A DNA stretch of 52,129 nucleotides from Nocardia brasiliensis NBRC 14402 (GCF_000308475.2 NZ_BAFT02000090.1:1-52129); one strand, 5' to 3'. Positions 1 through 8,728 are shown, counted from the first letter of the stretch. Made by a program: numbers and translations. Notes: generated by a model not told the origin, from the sequence alone.

Positions 1-1
1 A

Positions 2-1792
2 CCGCCCACCCGGCGCGCCGACGCGCCGCCGCCGCGCACCGGCAGCACCCCGGTCGCCCAGGACATCGCGGGCGCCCCGGCAGCGCGCACCCCGAACCGG
101 CGCGGCCCGGCCGAGGAGACCCGAGCCGTCCCGAAGGCGCGGCCGAAGCCGGAGACGGCCGAAGAGGTCACCGACATCCTGCCGCCGCTCGACGAGCCCA
201 CCCGGGCCAAGCGCAAGAAGACCGGCGAAGACGGTGCCGCACCGCCCAAATCGGTCGGCGCGGCCCCGCTGTCGCGGCTGGCCGCCAGTAAACAACGTCG
301 CAACAAGCGGCTTCGCGTCGTGGGCCGCAGCACCCTGGTGGTGTTCGCGGTGATCTGCCTGCTCACCACCGGCGGCGGCTGGAGCTATCTGCGCTCCACC
401 GGCAACAGCTTCACCCAGATCTCCGCGATCGACGACAACACCGAAGACGTCGTCGACTCGAACGCGCAGCTCGGTGACGAGAACTACCTGCTCGTCGGCA
501 CCGACACCCGCGCGGGCGTGAACAGTCAGGTCGGCGCGGGCACGCTCGACGACGCCGAGGGTTCCCGCGCGGACACCGTCATGCTGGTGAACATCCCCAA
601 GAACCGCTCACGCGTCGTCGTGGTGTCGTTCCCCCGCGACCTGGACGTGACCCGGCCGCAGTGCAACGGCTGGGACAACGACAAGGTCCAGTACACCAGC
701 GAGGTCTACCCCTCGGCGATCGGTGACAAACTGAACGCGGTCTACGCGCTCGGCGGGCCCAAGTGCCTGTTCACCACGATCCAGCGGATGACGGGTAGCG
801 CGATCAATCACTTCATCGCGATCGATTTCGCGGGGTTCGAAGCCATGGTCGACACCATCGGCGGCGTCGAGGTGTGCGCGCCGAAGCCGATCAACGACGA
901 GGTCCTGGGCACCGTGCTGGAGAACCCGGGCAAGCAGATGGTGACCGGGCAGACGGCACTGAACTACGTGCGCGCCAGGCACGTCTACGGCGAGGAACGC
1001 AGCGACTACGACCGGATCAATCGGCAGCAGCGCTTCATGGCCTCGCTGTTGCGCGGCGCGCTGTCGAGCAAGGTGCTCTTCGATCCGGGCAAGCTGAACA
1101 GCTTCATCCAGGCGTTCACCAAGCACACCTGGGTCGACAAGGTGCAGCCCGCGGATCTGCTCACGCTCGGCCGTTCGCTGCAGAAACTGGATGCGGGCAC
1201 GGTCACCTTCCTGACCATTCCGACCGCGGGCACCACCTCGTACGGCAACGAGATCCCGCGCGAGCAGGACATCAAGGCGATCTTCAAGGCGATCCGCGAC
1301 GACCAGCCGCTGCCCGGCGAGAAGAAGGTGACGCCCGCCCCCGGGTCGATCCCGACCCCGCCGCCGTCGCCGCCGAAGCTCACCGCGGTCGATCCGAGCA
1401 CCGCCTCGCTGCTGGTGTCCAACGGCTCGGGCGTCTCGGGTGCCGCGCAGCGGGCCGCGACGAAGCTCGGCAACCAAGGCTTCCAGATCTTCAACACCGG
1501 CAACTATTCCGGCGGTAGCGAACTCACCTCCAAGGTCCGCTTCGGCGCGGGGCAGGAGGCCGCGGCAGCCACGGTGGCCAGCACCATCCCCGGTGCGCTG
1601 CTGGAACCGGCGAGCGATCTCGGCGGCATCATCGAGGTGGTGATCGGCGGTGACTTCACCGGAACGGTCAAGGCGCCCACGCCGGTCGGCGACCCGATCC
1701 CGGACGTGACGGTCAGCACCGGACCTGCGACGCCGGTCACGTTGCCCTCCGACCTGGAACACGTGAACGCCGCGGACGAGACGTGCAAGTAG
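2..1792 (+). CDS. LytR-CpsA-Psr (LCP) family cell-wall glycopolymer ligase, 5'-truncated by the window edge
   Basis: The frame is open from base 2, so the N-terminus lies outside the window. The visible part begins with about 105 Pro/Arg/Lys-rich cytoplasmic residues, then one membrane helix (about bases 335-385), then the LCP catalytic domain. That domain shows the acidic DTR motif, a PRDLDV strand and the arginine-rich block RARHVYGEERSDYDR near base 970. A proline-rich linker (about 1320-1380) leads to a LytR_C domain (about 1400-1665). LCP proteins transfer polyprenyl-linked glycans onto peptidoglycan; in mycolata this is the arabinogalactan-peptidoglycan ligation. The syntenic M. tuberculosis gene is Rv0822c, also LCP-like. 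A GTG at 320 is in frame but sits just before the membrane helix and would discard the cytoplasmic tail, so it is unlikely to be the true start. Confidence 0.93.
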   Translation, partial: PPTRRADAPPPRTGSTPVAQDIAGAPAARTPNRRGPAEETRAVPKARPKPETAEEVTDILPPLDEPTRAKRKKTGEDGAAPPKSVGAAPLSRLAASKQRRNKRLRVVGRSTLVVFAVICLLTTGGGWSYLRSTGNSFTQISAIDDNTEDVVDSNAQLGDENYLLVGTDTRAGVNSQVGAGTLDDAEGSRADTVMLVNIPKNRSRVVVVSFPRDLDVTRPQCNGWDNDKVQYTSEVYPSAIGDKLNAVYALGGPKCLFTTIQRMTGSAINHFIAIDFAGFEAMVDTIGGVEVCAPKPINDEVLGTVLENPGKQMVTGQTALNYVRARHVYGEERSDYDRINRQQRFMASLLRGALSSKVLFDPGKLNSFIQAFTKHTWVDKVQPADLLTLGRSLQKLDAGTVTFLTIPTAGTTSYGNEIPREQDIKAIFKAIRDDQPLPGEKKVTPAPGSIPTPPPSPPKLTAVDPSTASLLVSNGSGVSGAAQRAATKLGNQGFQIFNTGNYSGGSELTSKVRFGAGQEAAAATVASTIPGALLEPASDLGGIIEVVIGGDFTGTVKAPTPVGDPIPDVTVSTGPATPVTLPSDLEHVNAADETCK

Positions 1793-1894
1793 GGGTTGTG
1801 CGCTACCTGCGGTAACACCGACACGGGGCATCGGCACCGGGCATTCACCCACCGTTCGTGACTTGGACAGCGCCGGGAACTAATGTCTGATTTC

Positions 1895-2557
1895 ATGCGT
1901 GTCATCTACAACGAGCAAATGGCAGATCTCGCCCAGCTGCTGGGTGAGATGGCCGGTCTGGCCGGCTCGGCCATGGACCGGGCCACCCAGTCACTGCTCC
2001 AGGCCGACCTCGCTCTGGCAGAGCAGGTGATCACCGAGTCCGACCGGATCGCCGAGCTGATCCAGGACGCGGAGGAGCGCGCGTTCGCGCTGCTGGCCCT
2101 GCAGGCGCCCGTCGCGGGCGATCTGCGCCAGGTGGTGAGCGCGATCCAGATCGTGGCCGACGTCAACCGGATGGGCGCCCTGGCACTGCACGTGGCGAAG
2201 GTGGCCCGGCGGCGGCACCCGAATCACGCGCTGCCCGAGGCGGTCAACGGCTACTTCGCCGAGATGGGCCGCATCGCGGTCAATATGGGCGCGGGCGCCA
2301 AAGAGGTGCTGGAGACCCGCGACCCGGAGCGCGCCGCACAGCTCAACGAGGACGACGAGGCGATGGACGATCTGCACCGTCACCTGTTCACGCTGCTGAT
2401 GGACCGCGACTGGAAGTACGGTGTCGCCGCAGCCGTCGACGTCACCCTGCTCGGCCGCTACTACGAGCGCTTCGCCGACCACGCCGTCGAAATCGGCCGC
2501 CGCGTCATCTTCTTGGTCACCGGCGTCCTTCCCCCGGACCCCGACGCGGAGGGCTGA
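1895..2557 (+). CDS. phoU: Phosphate signalling and transport regulator PhoU (PhoY-type)
   Basis: This is a 220-residue all-helical protein with two PhoU repeats. The E-x-x-x-D metal-binding type motifs are visible around ESDRIAELIQDAEERA and YYERFADHAVEIGRR. PhoU couples the Pst transporter to the PhoR/SenX3 sensor kinase and represses the Pho response when phosphate is plentiful. An in-frame ATG at 1883 exists, but it overlaps a TAATGT -10-like hexamer at 1881-1886. The ATG at 1895, giving the usual MRVIYNEQM start, lies 8 nt after that hexamer and is preferred. The pst operon is convergent across two small genes, and the pairing matches the M. tuberculosis phoY2/phoT neighbourhood. A hairpin at 2569-2591 follows the gene. 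Confidence 0.95.
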   Translation: MRVIYNEQMADLAQLLGEMAGLAGSAMDRATQSLLQADLALAEQVITESDRIAELIQDAEERAFALLALQAPVAGDLRQVVSAIQIVADVNRMGALALHVAKVARRRHPNHALPEAVNGYFAEMGRIAVNMGAGAKEVLETRDPERAAQLNEDDEAMDDLHRHLFTLLMDRDWKYGVAAAVDVTLLGRYYERFADHAVEIGRRVIFLVTGVLPPDPDAEG

Positions 2558-2568
2558 GCGAGCGGTTT

Positions 2569-2591
2569 GCCTGCCGCCGGTGGTGGCAGGC
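2569..2591 (+). terminator. Hairpin downstream of phoU
   Basis: A 7-bp perfect inverted repeat (GCCTGCC at 2569-2575, GGCAGGC at 2585-2591) lies 12 nt after the phoU stop. There is no clear U-tract, so it is a weak terminator candidate. A second inverted repeat (CAGCCGA at 2661-2667, TCGGCTG at 2678-2684) lies just upstream of the next gene and could be an operator. Confidence 0.4.
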
Positions 2592-2724
2592 AGCTCGGCA
2601 CTGCCGTATCACACTGCCAGTCTTGCTTTTACGTTGTAGATCAGTAAAAAATCGTCCTTACAGCCGAGCGCAGGACTTCGGCTGTACCTGCCGCTAGGGA
2701 GTTGCGGCACGAAGGGGACAGCAG

Positions 2725-3015
2725 ATGAAGGTCGATCCGGCAGAGTTGCGCGCGTTAGCCGCATCGATGGACAAGATCAGCGGCGAGATCGGCGGGCTGA
2801 AGGCCCTCGCCGCCGACACGTTGAGCACCGCATTGCCGGGCTCGACGATCACCGGCGCGCTCACCGGCGGCGCACCCCAGATCGAGGCCGCCTGGCTACG
2901 CATGGCGCAGCGCTGCAAGGCCGTATCCAATATCGCCAAGGGCGGCGCCGGTAACTACGAGGTCACCGACACCGACTTCCGGGACAAGCTCAACGCGGCG
3001 GGCAGCGATCGATGA
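2725..3015 (+). CDS. EspC/DUF2580-like small helical protein, putative type VII secretion substrate
   Basis: This 96-residue protein has the size and layout of EspC/DUF2580-type ESX substrates: an N-terminal helix, a short Gly/Ala/Thr turn (about 38-50), a second helix containing AAW at 55-57, and a C-terminal Y-x-x-x-D element (Tyr78-Asp82) of the kind that directs export by type VII systems. A consensus WxG is absent. It starts 9 nt after a purine-rich ribosome-binding site (AAGGGGA) and its stop overlaps the next start (ATGA), so the two genes are translationally coupled. Pairing of a small EspC-like protein with a larger helical partner is typical of ESX substrate pairs. No secretion machinery (EccC, MycP, EccD) is encoded in this window, so the exporter must lie elsewhere. 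The family call is from pattern recognition only. Confidence 0.7.
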   Translation: MKVDPAELRALAASMDKISGEIGGLKALAADTLSTALPGSTITGALTGGAPQIEAAWLRMAQRCKAVSNIAKGGAGNYEVTDTDFRDKLNAAGSDR

Positions 3016-4556
3016 GGAGCGGCGACCAGAGCGTTCCGACGCTGAGCCAGGTGCAGACGGAATGGAAGCCGTGGCTGCTCAACGATGCGGGTGCCGAAAT
3101 CCGCACTCGCAACGCCGAATTCGTCACGATGATCGACGGCACCGTCACCCAGATCAGGGAGGCCGGCTCGCACTGGAGCGGTGACGCGTACTACGCCGCG
3201 TACGACCGGGTCGCCGGCGACCGGGACAACGGGAACAAGGTCGCGCAGGAGACCGAGACCCTGGCGCAGGCCCTGGTCGACGGCGGAACCACGCTGACCG
3301 GTTACCGGCAAGCATTGCTGGACAAGGTGACCGAGGCCACCGCGGCCGGTTTCACCGTCTCCGAAGATTGGCAGGTCACCTCGTCGGGTGACAGTTCCGG
3401 CAGTGACGACGAGAACCTGCAGACCCATCAGACCGCGATCACCACCGCGCTCAACGAGATGCTCGGCACCCAGGCCGGCATCACCACCGCGATCGAAACC
3501 GCCAGCGCCGCGGTGAAAACGCGCGGCGAGCAGCTCGGCGACGGTGATCCGATCGACAACAGCGACTCGTTGCTCAGCGGGGCCCCGAAATCGACGCTCA
3601 CCCAGGAGCAGGTCGAGGACGATCCGACGACGGCGAAGGACGAGTCCCAGCCGGACACGCAGCCCGCGGGCACCAACCCGAGCAAGCTGACCGAGGTCTC
3701 CGAGAAGACGAACGGGGAGCCCAAGTCCACGGAGCCGGCGTCCACCGAACCCGCCTCCACGGAACCCAAAACCACCGAACCCGCCTCCACCGAACCCGCG
3801 ACCACAGAGCCCAAATCCGCAGTGCCGGCGACGGACACCTCGACCAGCAAGCTCACCGATCTCAGCACCTGGAAGGTCTCCGACCTCACCTCGGTGGCCT
3901 CCGCGATCACCTCGGTCACCGGCAACATCCCCACCCTGCTCGAATCGGTCGGCAAGCTCGACGACAATCTTGCCGATATCGTCAAGGCGGGTGGCGAGGC
4001 GGGCAAGAACCTCATCGAAGCGTCGACGACCGGTATCGAGAAGATCGTCGACGCGGTCGACAACAATGCTGCCGCGCCCGCGAATACACCGTCGCAACCT
4101 GCCGGCGACGACCCCACCTACACCGACCAGCAGCCGAAGACTCCCGAGAGCACCGACCCGGCCGACAAGACCGACGGCAAACAGCCGGACCCCAAGGCCG
4201 GCGACAAACAGCCCGACCCCAAGGCGGGCGACAACCCGGAAACCAAGCAGGAAGACAAGCCCAGCGCCAAGCCCGCGGAACCCGGCAGCACCACGCCCAA
4301 GCCGGACACCACGGCGCCGAAGGCGGACCCCGACGCACCGAAATCCGTTACTCAGCCCCAGAGTTCGCTGATGGACCCCGGCACCACCAGCCCCGCGTCC
4401 TACCCCGCAGCCCAGTCCCCCGCCGCCACCACCTCCCAGGGCAGCAGCCTCTTCGGCCTCCCCTCCCCCACCCGCGGCGACACCGACCAGGAACACCGGG
4501 CCAACAACTACGTCCCGCAATTCGTCCAAGACGAAGTACCCGCACCGGCCGAATAG
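3012..4556 (+). CDS. Large WXG-like protein with Thr/Glu/Pro-rich repeats, putative type VII secretion partner
   Basis: This 514-residue protein has an N-terminal helical domain of about 130 residues with W-S-G at 55-57 in a helix-turn, followed by Tyr61-x-x-x-Asp65. Such features occur in WXG100/PPE/EspB-type ESX substrates. The rest is low complexity: a (S/T)TEP tandem repeat at about residues 237-265, a helical stretch with K-L-T-D-L-S-T-W near 277-345, and a Pro/Lys/Asp-rich tail with a tandem GDKQPDPKA-type repeat (bases about 4170-4232). No signal peptide or membrane helix is seen. The start overlaps the EspC-like gene by 4 bp. The acidic Pro-rich tail suggests a flexible cell-wall or surface segment. 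Function is unknown; a shared secretion route for the two proteins is inference. Confidence 0.65.
   Translation: MRSGDQSVPTLSQVQTEWKPWLLNDAGAEIRTRNAEFVTMIDGTVTQIREAGSHWSGDAYYAAYDRVAGDRDNGNKVAQETETLAQALVDGGTTLTGYRQALLDKVTEATAAGFTVSEDWQVTSSGDSSGSDDENLQTHQTAITTALNEMLGTQAGITTAIETASAAVKTRGEQLGDGDPIDNSDSLLSGAPKSTLTQEQVEDDPTTAKDESQPDTQPAGTNPSKLTEVSEKTNGEPKSTEPASTEPASTEPKTTEPASTEPATTEPKSAVPATDTSTSKLTDLSTWKVSDLTSVASAITSVTGNIPTLLESVGKLDDNLADIVKAGGEAGKNLIEASTTGIEKIVDAVDNNAAAPANTPSQPAGDDPTYTDQQPKTPESTDPADKTDGKQPDPKAGDKQPDPKAGDNPETKQEDKPSAKPAEPGSTTPKPDTTAPKADPDAPKSVTQPQSSLMDPGTTSPASYPAAQSPAATTSQGSSLFGLPSPTRGDTDQEHRANNYVPQFVQDEVPAPAE
3724..3816 (+). repeat. In-frame tandem repeat encoding (S/T)TEP units
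   Basis: Degenerate 12-15 bp units encode S-T-E-P-A, K-T-T-E-P-A and A-T-T-E-P-K blocks within the WXG-like gene. Such tracts are prone to copy-number change between strains. Confidence 0.75.
4171..4232 (+). repeat. Tandem repeat of about 30 bp encoding G-(D/K)-K-Q-P-D-P-K-A
   Basis: Two adjacent near-identical units of about 30 bp lie in the Pro/Lys/Asp-rich tail of the WXG-like gene, each encoding KQPDPKAGD. Confidence 0.7.
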
Positions 4557-4558
4557 CG

Positions 4559-4590
4559 AAAAGGCCCGCACCGGAAGGTGCGGGCCTTTT
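4559..4590. terminator. Bidirectional intrinsic terminator between the WXG-like gene and pstB
   Basis: A perfect 14-bp stem (arms 4559-4572 and 4577-4590, GGAA loop) starts with AAAA and ends with TTTT, so it carries a U-tract in both directions. It lies 2 nt after the plus-strand stop and 15 nt beyond the pstB stop, between convergent genes. Confidence 0.92.
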
Positions 4591-4605
4591 CGTTTGATGC
4601 CGGGG

Positions 4606-5382
4606 TTATCCGAAGCGGCCGGAGATGTAGTCCTCCGTGGCTTTCTGGCCCGGGTTGGAGAAGATCTTCTCGGTGTCGTCGATCTCGATCAGGCGGCCGG
4701 GCTTGCCCTGCGCCTCCAGGTTGAAGAAGCCGGTCTGGTCGCTCACGCGCGCGGCCTGCTGCATGTTGTGCGTGACGATGACGATGGTGAATTCCTTCTT
4801 CAGCTCGGTGATCAGGTCCTCGATCGCCAGCGTGGAGATCGGGTCCAGGGCCGAACAGGGCTCGTCCATCAGCAGCACGTCGGGCGAGACCGCAATCGCG
4901 CGGGCAATGCACAGCCGCTGCTGCTGACCACCGGAGAGGCCGCCGCCCGGCTTGTCCAGCCGGTCCTTGACCTCGTTCCAGAGGTTCGCGCCGCGCAGCG
5001 AGCGCTCGGCGACCTCGTCGAGTTCCTTCTTGTTGCGCACGCCCTGCAGCTTCAGCCCGGCCACCACATTGTCGCGAATCGACATGGTGGGGAACGGGTT
5101 CGGGCGCTGGAACACCATGCCGATGGTGCGGCGCACCCCGACCGGGTCGATCTGCGAGCCGTAGATGTCCTCGCCGTCCAGCAGCACCGCGCCTTCGACG
5201 CGCGCGTTGGGCGTCACCTCGTGCATGCGGTTGAGCGAGCGCAACACCGTGGACTTGCCGCAACCCGACGGGCCGATGAAGGCGGTGACACTGCGCGGCA
5301 GCACGGTGAGGTCGACATCGGCGACCGCGTGGAACTTGCCGTAGAAGATATTCAGATCTTTGACGTCGATCCGCTTGGCCAT
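4606..5382 (-). CDS. pstB: Phosphate ABC transporter ATP-binding protein PstB (PhoT)
   Basis: This 258-residue ABC ATPase powers high-affinity phosphate import. Walker A GPSGCGKST is at 37-45, the Q-loop in FQRPNPFP at 91-98, the signature LSGGQQQR at 149-156, Walker B VLLMDEP at 169-175 and the switch His at 205. FQRPNPFP and MDEPCSALDPI are diagnostic of PstB. It is the last gene of a minus-strand pstSCAB operon, 19 nt after pstA, and ends at a bidirectional terminator. Regulation by phosphate through the PHO-like array upstream of pstS is expected. Confidence 0.98.
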   Translation of the reverse strand: MAKRIDVKDLNIFYGKFHAVADVDLTVLPRSVTAFIGPSGCGKSTVLRSLNRMHEVTPNARVEGAVLLDGEDIYGSQIDPVGVRRTIGMVFQRPNPFPTMSIRDNVVAGLKLQGVRNKKELDEVAERSLRGANLWNEVKDRLDKPGGGLSGGQQQRLCIARAIAVSPDVLLMDEPCSALDPISTLAIEDLITELKKEFTIVIVTHNMQQAARVSDQTGFFNLEAQGKPGRLIEIDDTEKIFSNPGQKATEDYISGRFG

Positions 5383-5401
5383 CTCAGTTATCCGTTCGCT
5401 T

Positions 5402-6301
5402 CTATCGGTTCCGCGTGAGCAGCTTGTTGACGACCGCGGCCGCCGCGTACAGCAGCGCGATGAGCAGGATCAGCGTCAGCGCCGCACCCCACACCCTGGC
5501 CCGGCCTGCCGCTTCCGGGTTCGCCAGCTCCTGATAGATCAGCAGCGGCAGAGACGCCATATTGCCGTCGAAAAGGTTGGTGTTGATCGACTTGCTGTAA
5601 CCGACCAGGACCAGCACCGGCGCGGTCTCGCCCATCACGCGGGCGAGGGCCAGCAGGATGCCGCTGATCATGCCGGGCAGCGCGGTGGGCACCACGATCC
5701 GGGCGATGGTCTTCCACTTGGGCACGCCAAGCGCGTACGACGCCTCCCGGAGCTCGTCCGGCACCAGCTTCAGCATTTCCTCCGTGCTGCGCACCACAAC
5801 CGGCAGCATCAGCAGGACCAGCGCCAACGACACTGCGAACGAACTCTGCGGGGCACCGAGGGTCGCGATCCAGAGCGCGAAGATGAACAGTGCCGCCACG
5901 ATCGAGGGCACGCCTGCGAGGATGTCCACCATGAAGGTCGTGGTCTTGGCGAGCAAGCCGCGGCCGTACTCGACCAGGTAGATGGCGGCCATGATGCCCA
6001 GCGGCACCGCGATGACCGCGGCGATGGCCGACTGCACGATGGTGCCGTAGATCGCGTGGTACACACCGCCGCCGGCCTGATCCGGCAGGATGCCCTTCTG
6101 CGACTTCTGCCACCAGTCGATCGAAACGATCGACTCCATGCCCTTGCTCACCACCATGATGAGCACCCAGGCCAGCGGGATCAGCGCGATCGCGAAGCAC
6201 AGCCAGACAATGCCGGTCGCGATTTGATTCTTGACCCGGCGCGCGGTGCTGATGTCGCGGAAGGTCGGCGCTTTGATCGGCTTGTCGAGCGTTGCAGTCA
6301 T
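5402..6301 (-). CDS. pstA: Phosphate ABC transporter permease PstA
   Basis: This 299-residue inner-membrane permease has six predicted membrane helices and the conserved permease (EAA-type) loop ALGVPKWKTIARIVVPTALPGMISG, which contacts PstB. It ends in a hydrophobic helix and a short basic tail. The start codon abuts the pstC stop with a 1-nt overlap, consistent with co-translation, and the stop is 19 nt before pstB. It forms the translocation channel with PstC. The length is normal for the family. Confidence 0.97.
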   Translation of the reverse strand: MTATLDKPIKAPTFRDISTARRVKNQIATGIVWLCFAIALIPLAWVLIMVVSKGMESIVSIDWWQKSQKGILPDQAGGGVYHAIYGTIVQSAIAAVIAVPLGIMAAIYLVEYGRGLLAKTTTFMVDILAGVPSIVAALFIFALWIATLGAPQSSFAVSLALVLLMLPVVVRSTEEMLKLVPDELREASYALGVPKWKTIARIVVPTALPGMISGILLALARVMGETAPVLVLVGYSKSINTNLFDGNMASLPLLIYQELANPEAAGRARVWGAALTLILLIALLYAAAAVVNKLLTRNR

Positions 6302-7356
6302 TACCCGTTCACCCTTCCGCCCGCGACCAGCCGCGCCAGCGCGTTGACCACGAAGGTCAGCGCGAACAGCACGAAGCCTGCCGCGATGTAAGCGCCCGTC
6401 GGCAGCGGCGAGCTGAATTCCGAAGCCGCGGAGGCGATCTTCGATGCGAAGGTGTAGCCGCCGTCGAACACCGACCAGTGCCCGGCCTGCGCCGAGGTGC
6501 GCAGCACGACCAGCACCGCGATGGTCTCACCGAGTGCGCGGCCGAGGCCGAGCATGGATCCCGCGATCACGCCGCTGCGGCCGTAGGGCAGCACGGTCAT
6601 CCGTACCATCTCCCACTTCGTGGCGCCGAGCGCGTGCGCGGCCTCGATATGCGCGGGCGGGGTGAGGTTGAAGACCTCACGCGAGACCGAGGTGATGATC
6701 GGCAGAATCATCACCGCGAGTACCACGCCCGCGGTGAAGATGGTGCCGCCACCGGCGATCGAGACGTTGCCGTCGGAGAACAGGAACAACCAGCCGAGCT
6801 TGTTGTTCAGGAATTTCTGCACCGGCTCCAGCTGCGGGGCGAGCACCAGGAAGCCCCAGAGGCCGAACACGATCGACGGCACCGCGGCCAGCAGGTCGAC
6901 CAGCATCGCGAACGGCCGGGACAGCACCTTCGGCGCGTAATGAGTGAGGAACAGCGCGATGCCGACACCGATCGGCACCGCGATCACCAGTGCGAAGATC
7001 GAACTCAGCACCGTGACCATAAACAGGTCGCGGATGCCGAACCGTAGGTGGTCGGCGTTGCTGGTGTTGAACTCGGTGCTGGTGAAGAAGTTCGCGTCGT
7101 TCGCCATGACCGAGGGCACCGCGCGGATCAGCAGGAATAGCGCGATCAGCGCGATGGCGGCGACGATGATTGCGCCCGATGCCGTGGCGAGAGACCGGAA
7201 GATGGTCTCGGCCCGATGGCTCTGGGCTGGTCGAACCCGCTTGGCTGGTTCGGTGCTCGGTTCACTCGGCATGGGGGCTTTGTCTCCGGCCGCCCGCCGG
7301 CCCGCCGGATCAGAATCCGACGAGCCGGCGGCGGTCACCTCAGGGTGCACGGTCAT
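6301..7356 (-). CDS. pstC: Phosphate ABC transporter permease PstC
   Basis: This 351-residue permease has an N-terminal cytoplasmic extension of about 50 residues rich in Asp, Ser, Pro and Arg, six membrane helices, and the conserved loop ALGATKWEMVRMTVLPYGRSGVIAG. The motif VPSIVFGLWGF is typical of PstC. It lies 16 nt downstream of pstS. The long N-terminal extension is common in actinobacteria. It forms a heterodimeric channel with PstA. Confidence 0.97.
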   Translation of the reverse strand: MTVHPEVTAAGSSDSDPAGRRAAGDKAPMPSEPSTEPAKRVRPAQSHRAETIFRSLATASGAIIVAAIALIALFLLIRAVPSVMANDANFFTSTEFNTSNADHLRFGIRDLFMVTVLSSIFALVIAVPIGVGIALFLTHYAPKVLSRPFAMLVDLLAAVPSIVFGLWGFLVLAPQLEPVQKFLNNKLGWLFLFSDGNVSIAGGGTIFTAGVVLAVMILPIITSVSREVFNLTPPAHIEAAHALGATKWEMVRMTVLPYGRSGVIAGSMLGLGRALGETIAVLVVLRTSAQAGHWSVFDGGYTFASKIASAASEFSSPLPTGAYIAAGFVLFALTFVVNALARLVAGGRVNG

Positions 7357-7372
7357 GGCTGCAACTGTGCGA

Positions 7373-8485
7373 TCAGGAGATGGCGTTGATCGCGGTGGTC
7401 AGACGCGTCTTGAACTTCTCGGGGATCGGGACGTAGCCCGCCTCGTCGAGACCCTTCTGACCGTTGGTGGTCGCCGAGGTCAGGAACGCCTTGACCGCCT
7501 TGGCGGTGTCGGCGTCCTTGTACTTCGAGCAGACGATTTCATAGGTGGGCAGGATGATCGGGTAGGCGCCCGCCTCGGTCGGCTTGTAGAACGAGCTGGT
7601 GTCGAGCACCAGGTCGTTGCCCTCGCCCTTGATCTTCGCGCTGTCGATGGCCTTGCCCGCCGAGGCCGTGTCCAGCTTCACCGGGGTCTTGGAGGCCGAG
7701 GTGACGATCTGCGCGATGGACAGGTTCTGCGCCTTCGCGAACGACCACTCGTTGTAGGTGATCGAGTTCTTGGTCGCCTTGATGGCGGCCGAGGTGCCCT
7801 CGTTGCCCTTCGCGCCCTCGCCGACGCCGCCGGTGAACGCCTTGCCCGCGCCCTTGCCCCAGGCGCCGTCGGAGGCGGCGTCGAGGTAGAGCTGGAAGTT
7901 GTCGGTGGTGCCCGACTCGTCGGAACGGAAGATCACGGCGATCTTGTCGCTCGGCAGCTTCGCGTTCGGGTTGAGCGCCTTGATCTCGGGGGCGTCCCAG
8001 GTGGTGACCGCGCCGTTGAAGACCTTGGCGGCGGTCGGGCCGTCCAGCACGAGGTCGGTGACGCCGTCGATGTTGTAGGTCACGGCGATCGGGCCGAACA
8101 CGGTCGGCAGGTTCCACGCGGGGGCGCCGCACCGGTCCTGCGCCTTCGTCGGTTCGTCCTTCTTGGCGCTCAGCGGGGAGTCGGAGCCGCCGAAATCGGT
8201 CTGGCCGCCGAGGAATTCGTTGACACCCGCGCCGGAGCCGCTCGAGGTGTAGTTCAGGGTGTTGCCGTCGCAGTTGGCCTCGTAGGCGGCGATGAAGCGC
8301 TCCATGGCGTTCTTCTGCGCCGACGAACCGCTGGCCTTGAGCGCCTTCTTGCCGCCACAGGCGACGTTGGAGTTGGCGGTGTCGCCATTGCTGCTCGACG
8401 TGTTGTCATCACTGCCACATGCGGCGAGGCCCATGACACTGACCGCCAGCACACCAACGAGGGCGCTGCTGCGCTTGAGATTCAC
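7373..8485 (-). CDS. pstS: Phosphate-binding lipoprotein PstS
   Basis: This 370-residue substrate-binding lipoprotein has a signal peptide ending in the lipobox GLAAC (Cys23) and a Ser/Asn/Asp-rich linker. Phosphate-binding motifs are SGSSAQ near 53-58, SSGSGAGV, DFGGSDSPL and RSDESGTTDNFQLYL. It captures extracellular phosphate for PstCAB. A GGAGGA ribosome-binding site at 8490-8495 sits 4-5 nt before the GTG start. The upstream region carries 11-bp-periodic GTTCAC units, so phosphate-starvation induction is likely. Confidence 0.97.
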   Translation of the reverse strand: MNLKRSSALVGVLAVSVMGLAACGSDDNTSSSNGDTANSNVACGGKKALKASGSSAQKNAMERFIAAYEANCDGNTLNYTSSGSGAGVNEFLGGQTDFGGSDSPLSAKKDEPTKAQDRCGAPAWNLPTVFGPIAVTYNIDGVTDLVLDGPTAAKVFNGAVTTWDAPEIKALNPNAKLPSDKIAVIFRSDESGTTDNFQLYLDAASDGAWGKGAGKAFTGGVGEGAKGNEGTSAAIKATKNSITYNEWSFAKAQNLSIAQIVTSASKTPVKLDTASAGKAIDSAKIKGEGNDLVLDTSSFYKPTEAGAYPIILPTYEIVCSKYKDADTAKAVKAFLTSATTNGQKGLDEAGYVPIPEKFKTRLTTAINAIS

Positions 8486-8611
8486 TATTCCTCCGGAAAG
8501 GCGTCCTACTCGTCCGGTCCCTCACCTGGCCCGGACGGGTGATGTGGGTGCTGTTCGCGGGGAACCTGCGCACCAGGCAGCCGTGGGCTGCCCACCAATC
8601 AACGTAAAGTC

Positions 8612-8655
8612 ACGTGGTTGACAGTTGGACCGACCTGAGTGAACGGCGGGTGAAC
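8612..8655 (-). promoter_or_regulatory. PHO-box-like direct-repeat array upstream of pstS
   Basis: On the minus strand two perfect GTTCAC hexamers (8655-8650 and 8644-8639) are exactly 11 bp apart. A degenerate unit follows at 8633-8628 and a GTCAACC unit at 8622-8616, again on the 11-bp grid. Eleven-base direct repeats with GTTCAC cores are the known PhoP binding architecture in Streptomyces. The array lies about 130-170 bp upstream of the pstS start. No comparable array was noticed before phoU. Confidence 0.7.
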
Positions 8656-8728
8656 AGCCAAGCGCGATTAGGGCGTTATGTGTGACATTAGCCCCAGTTT
8701 TACTCGGACGCCGCCGACCCGCCTTCCG

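Noticed and set aside
2955..4571. 538-residue minus-strand frame over the WXG-like gene
   Set aside because: It is a Gly/Arg/Val-rich shadow of the Pro/Thr/Glu repeat gene and has no ribosome-binding site.
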